A stretch of 64,000 bases of DNA from the NCBI RefSeq assembly GCF_041381155.1, contig NC_091134.1, positions 10,200,755 through 10,264,754 on the forward strand, in the 5' to 3' direction. Source of the stretch: Argopecten irradians. Lineage: Eukaryota > Mollusca > Bivalvia > Pectinida > Pectinidae. Below are positions 1 to 12,165 of this stretch, piece after piece (the first letter of the stretch is position 1; every line of letters starts with the position of its first letter). The notes under the pieces were generated by a model. That model saw only the letters and a program-made list of their open reading frames with translations. It did not search any database and was not told the origin of the DNA. The position numbers were made by a program, and so were the translations under genes.

Positions 1-3000
1 ATCAACAAGTGGAATACTTATGAATAAAAAGTTAGTTTTATTCTAAATTAGATATTTTACGTTACAATTAATTATTATATTTAAATAAAAATACTTAATA
101 AAACATACATTAGAATAAAAAGGCAAGTGTGATAATTTCTCAGAAACGTTACTTGAATCATACATAGTTTAATAATTTTAACAAATATTGATTCTTGTAT
201 CGTATCAGGTTTTTGTTGTAATCATTTAAAATTTACACTATATAACATAAACAGTAATTTAATAATTTTATTACTTAAAATAATATTGTGAAACAAAAGA
301 AAGCATCAAATGACTAAAAAAATGTTAGTTTGAAGATAATTATATTGAGCAGAAATGAAATTAATTTAACAAAAAGTCAGTTATAAATAAATAAAGAAAA
401 AATAAAAAATGAAATATAAATGTATGTATAAACACTTACCAAGCATTTCAGGTTTTCTTTTTCTGTATGACTCATGGACGATGTTATAAATTTCATGTTT
501 TTCTCTGTAAAAGATTTTTTTATATGAAGTTTGAGTAAATATAATAAGTAGCGAAGGCACCAAGTCCAGATCAAGAATGGTGGCCTTCGACTATCTGGTC
601 ACCACTAAATAGCGAAACATCCGACCCCCAGGCATTTTCCGTTCTATTCACACAACACGTGGCTATTATCCCGAAATCTGATTGCTTACAAACTGTTTGT
701 ATGGCGAAAGCAGGAGCTTGCTTCTGGGGGTATGTCTGATTTGGATCTGAACAATGATTTATCTCTGAAAATCACTGATCGGCAAGATTATAAATCTATT
801 TAATCTTTTGGGTGATTGTTAGAAATGCCTAAACATTTACGACCGACCGTTAAGTAGGGATAACGGACAGACAAGACTTCCTCAAAGATCAAAGGTTTTT
901 TTTTTCGTTAATATGATTTTGGAAATGTGGTATATGCGGTAACGGGACCGTTATATAATAGGTCAGTCTACACACGCGTGTATTAAGCATTAAATATTTA
1001 TTTATTATCTGGTCAAGGTGTGAACTTATGAATAACGGTAAAGGATTTGTGTTCAAAACAGGAAGACACTTTCCATTAAAACTGCGTACAAAATCGACCT
1101 TTAATTTTTATATTCTAGTAACGGTATAATGAATAGCTTTTTGATGAGGACTTATTTGTATTTGCATTTCGTTAACAGTAAAATCAATTGATATACTAAT
1201 GACATAATCATATTGTATTGAACTAATGAAATAGTGATTTCTTTTACGCCTTTTAAATAAATCTAAAATCATTTTTAAGATCTTCATATTGATGGGTTTT
1301 TGTTTTTGTTTTGTTTTTGTTTTTGGGAAAACGAACATTTCGAATTTACATTGATTATATGCTTTACGTTGGGTAATATGGTTCCATTCTCGTGAAAACA
1401 ATAAAAGATATCCTTCCGCATTCACTCAGCTTATGCCGTTGTTCTAATATAATGCTTAACATCACCAAAATTTCAAAGTATAAGATGTCATTAGAATAGA
1501 ATATTGCAAATGCTTTCAAAATGAACTAATATTTCATTTCACCATTTCTTTATATGATTGCAATGCGATAGAAAAAAAAGTATTATAGAATAGATATCAT
1601 TAGTCACGTAGCAATTAAATAAAGATAGCTACATTACCTTTGTTGCTATAGCTGCTGTTTCGGACAACGGATTTATGTTTGAAGTTCATTAAAGTATATA
1701 ACCGACAGTCACCGCATGTCGTGTTTCAAATTCCTCGCTAGCTAATTTTCTTTATTTAATGATCGAATACGTTATCGATATAATCTATCTGTCTAAGGCA
1801 AATTAAACATGCGAGGTAAACGGTATTGAGACATAGCTAGTAGGTTAAAATATAAGATTTTCTCGACAATGAAAACAATATGAAGCGAAGATTGAAAGGG
1901 GACAAATAAAAATGACAAGTAATTGCACTTAGATGAGAACGATAATTGGCTTAAAACAAGTTTAGTTCCAAACTGCCACAATGCAGACATGTGCAATAAT
2001 CAATTTGCAGATACTGGGGTATCAACGGATTTTTAATGCAGCGATAATTATATATTTAAGTGATGCATGTTTCATGATAAACAGTTCTCCTTTTAAGGGA
2101 TATGTCAATGCAGTAAATGGTGCTCTATAACCACCAATATCAAAATATAAACAAATGTTCCCACACAGGAGGGCTCTCATCTCGTCATCTCAACGTGTAA
2201 AACAATAATTAAAATCTAAATAACGCATGTATGTATGCACGCCTTATTTGATATGACTAATTTAACTGGTTTACGTTTTTGACTATGGAAACGATTACCT
2301 CGGCCCAGAGTTTATCTCTATGAATATATATTTCTCTTTGTTTCCAAACAAAGAACGCTTTATAATACAGCTTTACATTGATACAATGTATACCCTTTTA
2401 TTTCGATTCTGAGTGTTTCGTCATCAACCAACTGACGAAAACAAACATTTGCTTATAAAAACACCATGAATACACTATGAATACAACGATTCTCGTGCAT
2501 CGATCAGCTGATTGTAAACATCACGCCAGTTTCATATCAATAAAAAATAGTCTCCCATAATAGTCTAGTGTATAATCTTTCATGTGATTTTTTATATAGA
2601 ATCAACTAAGTTTTACTGTAATAAGTCAGTCAAATCTTATTTTAACTATAACGCTAACGCGCTCCACGGGATATGTAGATACCTTCTGCTATTCATAACC
2701 GTTATGAAAATTAGAAAAATACATTCAATCCCTATATATATGTAGATACTACCAAAATAATGAATTTATAATAATTGTGAATTATCAATTCGAGTCAAGT
2801 CTACGAAATAGATCTCATCTTGGTTTTGTGACAGAGTTTTGGTAAACCCCACTCATGCTTTTCTTTTTTTACATAGCATAAGATAATATTACACAACACT
2901 CTCTGCTGGCTATTTCACACAAATCTATTTTTTGTTGGTTTTTTTACATGATGGGTGATTCATAAATGGTATTTACCATACAATAAATACTATGGTTTAC

Positions 3001-3735
3001 TTCAACACCTGATTTAAGTAATAGAGGGTGATATATTTCTAACGCTTACAGAGAGGCGGTATCATCGAGTGTGAAATGTTTACCAGACAATGTTAATGTT
3101 ATTTGTTAACGTGTACATATGCATCACATAAAAGTACTATACCATGATTTTACATGCAGCTTACAGTAAATGAAATTCAATTTGTTTTCGTAGTTATAGA
3201 TAAATTGGATTCAATCTGGTAAAGCCAACAATGCACGTATATAATAGATCCTCTCGAAGATATAACAGGCTTCAGAAATAAGCACGATGTTCTTTCACGA
3301 GCACTGACCCGAAATTTAATACACCAGGGTATGGTAACCGAGAATACGATCTTCGGGAACATTCTAGTCCGGGGCCTAGACTTTTAAAACAATAGCAGTC
3401 ATGACCGTGAAAAACGATGAATCCGATAAAATTGGGCTCGGAATAGGGTCAATCGAAAACTTTAATTCAATAAAGAGGTATCATTATGTTAACATAAGCA
3501 ATTTTGTTATTTATTGTTATTTAATTCCCAATATGATTTTGTTACATGATGAGTATTGTCATACATATTTTATGCGCAACCTAGTGTTTCACCATATACT
3601 TTTCTCAATCGATGAATCCAAATCCTAACCATTAACCCTATTGTTGCCCCATATAGAATGTCAATCTATTCTTGGCGCACACTTTGATTTAATGATATCA
3701 CAATAATGCGTTTTCTGTGTGTCTAATATAGTTGA
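1..3735. other. AT-rich stretch without recognisable gene
   Basis: I see no ORF with family resemblance and no convincing exon on either strand. A GC-richer patch at about 550-760 has no long open frame. Simple A/T runs occur throughout. This may be upstream intergenic sequence of the gene that begins near 3770. Confidence 0.5.
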
Positions 3736-3743
3736 TATAAATA
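3736..3743 (+). promoter_or_regulatory. TATA box of the KY/dynein-stalk gene
   Basis: The sequence TATAAATA lies about 150 bp upstream of the ATG at 3890. Initiation would be expected near 3765-3775, giving a 5' UTR of about 120 nt. The placement in front of a coding first exon supports it. No initiator motif was confirmed. Confidence 0.45.
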
Positions 3744-3889
3744 AATACCCTACGCCATTGTGCCTAAACACATAGGATACTGTGAGATGGCGGTGCTACG
3801 AAGTGCGATCGAAGGGTGCTTATGACGAAAGTGTGACATTGTTTTAAGCAAGCTCCAAGGCAGGACGATTGACGGGGGATAAATCAGAG

Positions 3890-6800
3890 ATGGGATGCGG
3901 TGCGAGTGTCCGAGTAAATCTCCGGACTAAAAAGGAAGATCCTAAGGTAACGTTTTGTGTTGATTAAGTACCTTAACTTAACGGAAACATGTGTGATGAC
4001 GTTATGACATGCACTCACGTATTAAGTACATTGCGCACCAAGAGAAAGGGTTTTTAATCTGTATTCTGTTACTATACGTGTTTTTAACAAGTAGTAGACT
4101 CAACATTTCTATTGGCGAGGGTTCACGTTCGGACTACAAAATGTAGCTTCATATGTATCATAAATGAGTAATGGCGGAGAGTGAGCTATTTTGCGTATGA
4201 CATATACAATATCACAGAAGATATTTTCGAGCACGTACATGTAGCAGTTCTTCCATTAGAACCTGTATAAACGCTAAAAGTTCAAATCATAAGGAAGTTT
4301 TGATCTAATTATAACTCCTACCAATATTATAATTTGTACTATGAACATGAAGTAAATTCAACGGTGTCTGGCTATGCAATACACCTAGTCGTTTTGAAAT
4401 GAGAAAAGTTTTTATTTTGTCTTCGCAATACAACATTCCATGAGAAATATTATGTTTGCTTCGTAAAGGTAAATCTTTTTAAGGGCGATGTAAAATTAAA
4501 TGTAACGCAATAAGGATATGAAATTTATAACGACACCGGCAATTAAGATTTCGAAAAATACATACATTTATTTTATTTACTAAATATTTAGTTACTAAAT
4601 ACTGGCACATTGCAGCTCATGTTTTAATTTCGTGCATTACAATCTGTCCATAAAAGACACCATTTGGTCATAACAAACATGGCGTTTATAGACATGTGTC
4701 TTTTATGTAAATGCATTCTTTATAGCAAGTTCTACTTCACTGTATGGAATAGGATATGAAATTTAAAAGTCATATTTTATTTTAATCATTTTCTTTAGGT
4801 AATACAAGAAAACAAAATCGTTTCCATTGCCCTAGAGCCTGATAATTATATCTATGGCTTGTGTAACTAATATGTCCATTGTTTAAAGGTTGTCACGGAC
4901 AGATTGAATATAATAATGAGATTGTTTAATGATAGATTGTATCATCTTGTAATAACAATGACATGTTCATAAGATAATAGTGTCCATTTAACAAGGCGTT
5001 ACCTGTATAGTACAACATTTAGCATGTATATTGTGTGGCGTACAGTACTGTAAGGTATGGTATTTACTTAACGGTAATATAATGGGTTTGCTTGCATCCA
5101 GATATTCTTTTTGTAAACCACAAATGCGTTTTTTTCACTAAAATCATTATCGTTTTTTTTCTCGCTAACATCACGTAATATTTTTCCTAACACAATACAG
5201 AATTTAAGGTTGCTCAATTTCAGCTATTTTGGAGAAGAAAACAACTTAAAATAATTTCAATAATAGGTCATTAAACCATTTTGTTATAGGTTCAATAACC
5301 ATTCTCCCCCGAGCAGTTGGACTTTGATACAAATAATGCTTATCAAATTTATAAAGACCAGTGCTATACAGAGTATATTGCCTCAAAAAGTTTTATAGTG
5401 GTTTGATGTTAGTCAATAATTGGTTTTTATATATTGTATCGTACATTGAAAGACAATTCTGTCAATCGTTTGATTATCTCGATTTCGAAAGATGTTATAC
5501 AACTTATAAAAATCTTGTCAAAGTCCAGTAATAACCGTACAAGGGTAGGGAATTTAAATCGATGAGCGCGAAGAAACAATATCCAGCGGTGTTGCCGCCT
5601 TTTACCCTTTTGGTAGGAATCAAAACTTAGTCAGGCTTGATGAAATTTAACTACTATATATGTAAGAAACTTGAATTATACTTATTTCTCTCTCCTTTTA
5701 TTTTCTTTATTCCAGTCAAAAACTATATCGGACCCGGTGATACAGTATGGGACGTACCAGTTTAACAGGAATAGCATTTTTGTGGAGACTCACAGTGTGT
5801 ATGTGGTGGATCCTAGTCCCCTGGAGTTCTGTCCTCCACCACACATACCTCCCACGAAAAAGTCAGAAATATTTAATCTTGAGGAATACGAACATCTAGA
5901 CAAACGAGCGATGAAGGTAAAATCAAAATGCAAAAAAACAGCAGCGTAAAAATGCGAACCCTTGGAAACTGTATCAATAACTTATGCTCATTTATACAAT
6001 CGAGAAGTCCCCCTCCTCCATCATTTGTACAGGGCAAAAGTGAGTTTCATATCTATCCTATTCAAAAATACTTTAATAGAAATGTCCCTAAACTAATATC
6101 TAATCGAAACAGCAAAATTCAATAACAATACAGTTTCCATTAATTCAAAATTTAACCTTAATTATTTTGATAATAGTAATGATAAACGTGTTATTTTCGC
6201 AAATTGTCAACAGTACAAACCCAAACACGAGAAAGAAACTGAAGTAACATTCCATACATTGTGTTTTTGGTAGGTACCGAATGAGAAGAAGAAAGGGTCT
6301 CTTATAAAACTGGTGAAGTACTTAATCAAGCCATGTAAGGATGACGTCGGAAGGATTCGTGTTCTGTTTACCTGGCTGTGCGCCCAGAACATGGATAAAA
6401 TGGTTGTCCCTATGCAGCCTCCAAAGGAAAACTCGGTCGTTTATTACCTAACGCGTCTCAAGGTCAAGAAAAACAACTATGCACAAATGCTTAGTTTTCT
6501 CTGCAGGTACCAAATACAACTTCAAATACTAATACAACTTCAAATAAATACAAATACAACTTCAAATACAGATACAACTTCAAAGAATAGACAGAAATAA
6601 CGGATACCGACATATTATGTATAAGAAAAAGAAGAAATATCGATGTACATTATGGATGTTCATATTGCTTTACGTAACTTGCTAAAAACGGGGGGCAAAC
6701 ATGTCTTTTTGCCCCCCCCCCATTTTCGCCGACTGAAATTTTCGAAAAATGCTTATTTGAAAGAAAAAAGGGTCCTCCTGCACATTTTTCGTACTTCATT

Positions 6801-9800
6801 CTAGAAAATTTTCCGCTGCGCGGCGCATTTCCTAAAACGTTCAAGCATATAATGTCAAACCTAAAATAGTGAAAATTCAATACACACAAATATTAGACTA
6901 AACATGTCCGTCAAGGGATTCTATGTACTATTTTAAAAAAATGTCTCTTAAAAGATCAATTTGTTTATGTCTTAGCGAGACAATTAATTCATTTAGTAGG
7001 GTTGCATAATGTTATGACGACACAATTATCATTTCTAAATGCAGGTAGCTTTAAATCGAAAAATTACCATGTTGAGAACGCTTTATAATCATTAAAATAC
7101 ATCGTAAAACTTATCTCAGCCATACTAAATCGTATTTTTTTCCCGGGGTAGACCCCTGGACCCCTAACACCAAATTCTCGCGCCTTTGGGCGCTCACTGC
7201 AATTGATATATTTGACACGTTTTGTCTGGTTAATTCATGCATCGCTAGTTAAATATGTATCGTCTATGTACAGAGTAAGCCTCACTCACATCGATATTAT
7301 TGTTGTTTGTATTTAATTTCAGAATTGCCAACATCACCTGTGTATGTATCCATGGCTACCTTAAAGGAAGTACTTATCACATTGGTCAATCAGTTGAAAA
7401 GAACAAGGCCGCCTTATATGGCGAATGGAACGCCGTTCTTATAGACAACACATGGCGTTTGGTAAATCCTTACTGGGCTGCATGTGCGGTGGGAGCGCAA
7501 GTCAGTGAAAATGTGGAAAGAACATTCAAGGTCGATGAAACGTATTTTCTTCCAGATCCAGAACAACTCGTGTATTCCCACTTCCCAGAAGAACCAGAAT
7601 GGCAGCTTGTGGACAGACCAGTGAGCATACATGGGTTTGAGCAAAAGGCTTTCGTGAAAGAGAGATTCTTTGAGTTGGGCATGCGACTTCTGACCCATTC
7701 ATTATGCGAGATTGAATCGGACTCGGGCGACGTTGAACTGACCTTTGGAATACCAGAACACAAAAAAATGGATATCCATCTAAACTGTCTCATCTTCAGA
7801 GCAGATTTTAATGACTGGCATCTTCAGGAAGACAGTCGTTTCCAGCCTGACATGATATACAATCCAAATGACAATTCGGTTGCAATTCGTATTCGTTTTC
7901 CCAGAAAAGGTACATATAAGCTTGAAATCGTCGGGAAAGACAGAACAATAACAGAAGACGATTACGATTTTGATTGGGTCGCAGTTTATAAGATCCGTGT
8001 AAATGGGTTTCCAAAGAAGTATCAGTCTTTTCCAAAAGTTGGAGACGCTGGATGGGGCAACAATCCCAGAATCGAGGAGAAGGGGTTAGTTGCATTGTCG
8101 CATCCTCATGCCGTCATTCTTGCTGAAGGAGACGTGACACTCATTGCTTTTGGTATTGAGGAAGATGAGGGGAGAGGTAAAGTGTAAGACTATCAATTTT
8201 TTTATTACAGCTTTCTGTTTGGCGCTCTCAATTCGGAGGTTATCAACATCATCCTCAATAATGCAGGGGTTACTATGTCCCTGTCATAGTAAACTGGAGG
8301 CAGCGTTGATGAACAATAATGACTAATCACAATATTCCCGTTGAATTAGTGCAGAAAGCGGTGCTTAACTTCATAGCCATACAATGTACTGTGATTCGCT
8401 TCTTTTGATGCACATCAAAGGACCAAAGTTGTTACATACAGTGCCTTCAGTTTTCCTATGACGTAACCCATAGATGGATATCTAACAGTTGTAGATACCC
8501 CTTGAACAATATGGATGGTACGCCAATGAAATTCGGAATATTTCGCTGGTGTTTGGAATTTTCGGATTTCAGTGAGAAATCAATGCGAAAACAAACCATT
8601 CGGGATGTTTACTCGCTACAGAAAATTGAAATATGTAACCGAACATGTTTTTGAAATCGTTTGCTAGCCATTTTTATTTGTTTCTGCTGTTTTACCTGGT
8701 GGAATTCTGGAAACAGAGTGTAGAAGTTCAATGCGATATAAACTTGCGTTTATCTTGTCACCAAATTAGCTATGGGACTTTAATTTGGTTTTGTCATTAA
8801 ACCGTCCTGCTTACCATAATTCTACTTATCATACTTTCTTGCTTTTTCTCGTTATGTTATACAGTTAGAATGTAAAATGCATTTAAGAAAGACCATTTTG
8901 ATACTTTTTGATCAACAGCATCATTGAAACCTTCTTCTTAAATCAGTAGTATTACAATTATAAAATAGACAGAGAAAATTGTGTTATGTTCAATACTTTG
9001 ATATACTTTAATTGTTCCAATATAATTCTATATAGAAATGAGCATAAGAAAGACACTTTAAATTAAGGTATTTACCTGCCACTGAGAATAATCCTTTCCG
9101 TCACCAAATTTTATATAATGAGAAGCGTTGCAATGCCCATTAATTTGGCTTATATATAACGGGGTAAAAACTCATACAAAATCTCAAAATTTGGAATTTC
9201 TCAACATTGTGCGTGATAGATGAATCTATAAAGAATTATACGTTTTAATTCGAGGGCGGTTCAAAAAGTTACCAGCCAAACCCTTTTTATTGACCTAGGT
9301 GTTCATAATGTCTATGTATTGTTTCAATGCATGTCTTTTACTCGGAAGAAGAGTTCGATCTAAACCACACATAAGTAATGCTGGTTACCTATGGATTCGT
9401 CCTTGTATCTATAACTCGTGTCATAACGTATTTGTTTTGTAAGATTTATAGCAATTTCAATATTTCTATCACATAACAGGTTTAGACCTCCGATATCGGC
9501 TGACCGATGTGAATAAGAGTCTAGAATCACTTCCCTTGGAGAAAACTGGCGTTACCGAGGAAACCGACCAGTACATCATTGGTAAGACATGTGGAATATT
9601 CTATATCCAACCATACAGTTTCTTATTGTCGGCCCGTTATATTGAGAATCTGATAAAACATTCCATTCACAGTTCATGATCGTATGTAACTCTCCATATG
9701 TACACCATCCCTTATAAAAATTATCTGAAGTTATTTTGTCTTAACAGAAATAAGCATGTAGTGTGTTTTGTAACATTCATATATGTAATTCACTAGATAC

Positions 9801-12100
9801 GACCATTCGATGTGTTCTACAAATACCTACAGGATTATTTCCTTATAATGTATCTTATTAGACAAAGCATTGATTCATTATTATTTATTAACTATGACGA
9901 CTGGTATCTTACAGAAACCGTTCAGGCCTCGATTTCTCGAAACAAACTTAAGTCAAAAACTGACTTAGTCATACATTTTCATATAAGTTACATAAGGAAA
10001 AAACGTAGGATTTGACTTAGGTTCGTCCTTTTTTCGAGAAATCGGCGACTGATCGCACATCGTGGTGAAGATATATTGTGTACATCGCACATCATGTAAA
10101 CATGTGCAATTCAAACCACATCAGAATTGTGTATTTCATTGTCAATAATTGTTTAACATATCTGTATGATTATCTTCTGTTTTTCATAGACCATTTCAAT
10201 CGCGAAACATGTTATCAGTACTTAGTTATTTCATTTTATTCACAGAAATCCATCCTCCCCAAGGCGACGAGGCGGCGGTATGTGTCTACATTGTGACTGA
10301 AGAGGGCGACGCGATCAACATTTGTAACAATCTTATTGTTGGTGTCGACGCGGCTAGTGTGAATCTTGCTGAAGATATCGCAAGAGTGAAATCGCGTAAG
10401 TTGCATTTCATTTATGTGTTCAGATGTGAAAATGAAATTTTAATCCTATTGAAGATCTTTCGTACGTTTAAATTTACCTAACGAGTTTAAGAATTTGATA
10501 TGCCTCGAGCCATAGACATATTAATGTCTTACTTTTAAAATTGTGGACGCCATTTATGAACACGATCAAAAGGAAAGCAACTGCTTTAGTTAAACTCAAA
10601 ACATTAAATCTTCAAAAACTAGATTTTTTAGATTTTAAGCTTTTTTTCCAGTGTTACTCAGCACATGTTCAAAAGATGGACGCAAGGGCCACATACTAAG
10701 AAAATTGTTAGAAACCATATCTCATACACATGTTTTCGTATTAATATGTTTTAAAATGTTGAAGAGATACAAAAACACATACAATTATTGAAGGGAATAA
10801 GCATACAAAACTGCAACAAATGAAAGAAATTGCACCTATGGTGGATTTTGCAACCTCATTTTGAAATAAAAACAGTTTTGTCTTTCCACAGAGCTTCAGG
10901 CAGCTATAGATGAGTTCGATCTTAATGGGTTAGATCGAGCTGTGGATCTTGTGAACATTAAGGAATATGAGGAGCCAATGCAGCGCGAGATGAACATCGC
11001 ACGTGATTTAATCACGCGTTTCACCAACCTCCACGTCCAGAAACATGATGTCTTGGCAATCCCAAATTCAACAATTTCGGACATTTGCAACAATCCAGTC
11101 ACTGATGAAGTCCATGAGGTCGTAAAGGCTATGCTGCTGTTGTTAGGGGATTACGAGGAAATCACAACGGTAAGTACACGTCTATCGAAATGGCCCTCAC
11201 GCGCATTAGCTATTATGAAAATGAGAAAAAATGGCAGTAATATTATTTTTTAAATGATTTCTTTTTAGCATATAGTTTTAGGAAGCTTTATTGTGTAATT
11301 TAACTTTATCATACGCCTTTAATAATAGAGCTCCAGCTTTCTCTGCTATATTTTTTTACATGGAAAGTAATCATCTTAACGCAATCTGATGCGAATATGA
11401 AATATATCTGAAACTGCAGTAGGTTTTTACTGTACGATAATTATGTGCACATTTTACAAAGATATGGACAAACGCAAAAGAAATTCTGCAACGAAAAGAA
11501 CAAGAATCACTGAGGCACCGAATCAACACATTCAACATCAAGAAACTAAAGATGGACATCACGCTTGGTGCAAATAAGTTGATCAAGAGACTTGACCTCG
11601 AGAAAATTACCACGAACTGCCCGGCGGCTGGACACATGTATATGTGGGTAAGTAAATACCCATATAAATCATTCCAATACTATTACTATTTGATATTTCA
11701 GACAATATAACCCAAACGGTAAGGATACCCTTAAGTCATCTGTTTTCCCCCTTCATCGTCGGTATTGTACCGTTCACCATGCACCTAGTGTCTTTCTTAC
11801 GCAATGAATCTTGATTGAAAAGATTCTCTATACAATTATAATTCTTTAGTACTACTCCACATCATTTTAGTCGTTGACTATTGCTAGCGATTTACAGGAG
11901 TGTTTATGAATGACCCGATAGTTTTTCAGCTTTATCCGCGCTTTATTTCGTAGGTCCAGGGTATCACAGAGGAGAATATGAAGCGGAATCCAGACGAGGC
12001 TAAGAAAACTATTCCAAGGACCCATGAGTTAGGCGGACCCGGTGCACCACTTGCTAAAATAAAGGAAGTTGTTGGCAAAGTTCCTATCAATGAAATTTGA
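3890..12100 (+). CDS. KY/hillarin-type pseudo-transglutaminase fused to a dynein-stalk-like C terminus (9 exons)
   Basis: Exons: 3890-3946, 5716-5916, 6274-6506, 7323-8176, 9480-9581, 10246-10395, 10892-11169, 11462-11647, 11954-12100. All junctions are AG/GT, phases agree, and the 2208 nt give 735 residues plus TGA. Residues 1-6 are MGCGAS, an N-myristoylation and palmitoylation type start. Residues about 80-530 match the KY peptidase/hillarin family: the LVKYLIKP and RVLFTW block, the HGYLKG block, EWNAV, YFLPDPEQ with a following HFP, then two Ig-like KY tail segments. The catalytic Cys, His and Asp positions are occupied by Lys152, Gly197 and Asn212, so it should lack protease or transglutaminase activity. 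Residues about 533-690 contain a helical hairpin, then NNP (599-601), LLLGDYEE, an IW..AK block (626-631) and CPAAGHMYMWV, in the order seen in the dynein heavy chain microtubule-binding domain. A membrane-to-microtubule adaptor is my inference. The KY assignment is firm; the dynein-like part is moderate. Confidence 0.82.
6510..6590. repeat. short tandem repeat at the start of intron 3
   Basis: A 12-18 bp unit containing TACAACTTCAAA is repeated about five times directly after the exon 3 donor at 6507. It continues the exon reading frame for a while and therefore mimics coding sequence. Confidence 0.6.
6690..7205. repeat. dispersed repeat, copy 1 (intron 3 of KY gene)
   Basis: This segment matches 48590-49145 over most of its length. 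It shares the C-run followed by TTTTCGCCGACTGAAATTTT, the CCGCTGCGCGGCGCATTTCC block, and the terminal GCGCCTTTGGGCGCTC. Copy 1 lacks the outer ends that copy 2 has, so it is 5' truncated or an internally deleted relative. It carries no coding capacity and is probably a non-autonomous DNA element. Confidence 0.7.
8245..8515. repeat. old MITE copy in intron 4 (relative of 54143-54459)
   Basis: The left part shares CATCCTC, CAGGG and CATAGTAAACTGGAGGCAG-like blocks with the MITE at 54143. The right part shares the CTTTTGATG.ACATCAAA block and CAGTTTT.CTATGA. Divergence is substantial, so this is an old insertion. No target-site duplication is recognisable. Confidence 0.5.
9925..10046. repeat. 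small inverted-repeat element in intron 5
   Basis: The left arm CGATTTCTCGAAAC followed by ACTTAAGTCAAA is mirrored on the right by TTTGACTTAGGTTCG and TTTTCGAGAAATCG. Imperfect arms of about 38 bp surround a short centre, consistent with a small MITE. Confidence 0.5.
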
Positions 12101-12133
12101 AATTTGAAAATCTTCTTTCAAGAGCTGTTGGCT

Positions 12134-12165
<32 letters not shown>

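Noticed and set aside
7414..8095. Minus-strand ORFs opposite KY exon 4
   Set aside because: They are antisense shadows of a well-supported coding exon.
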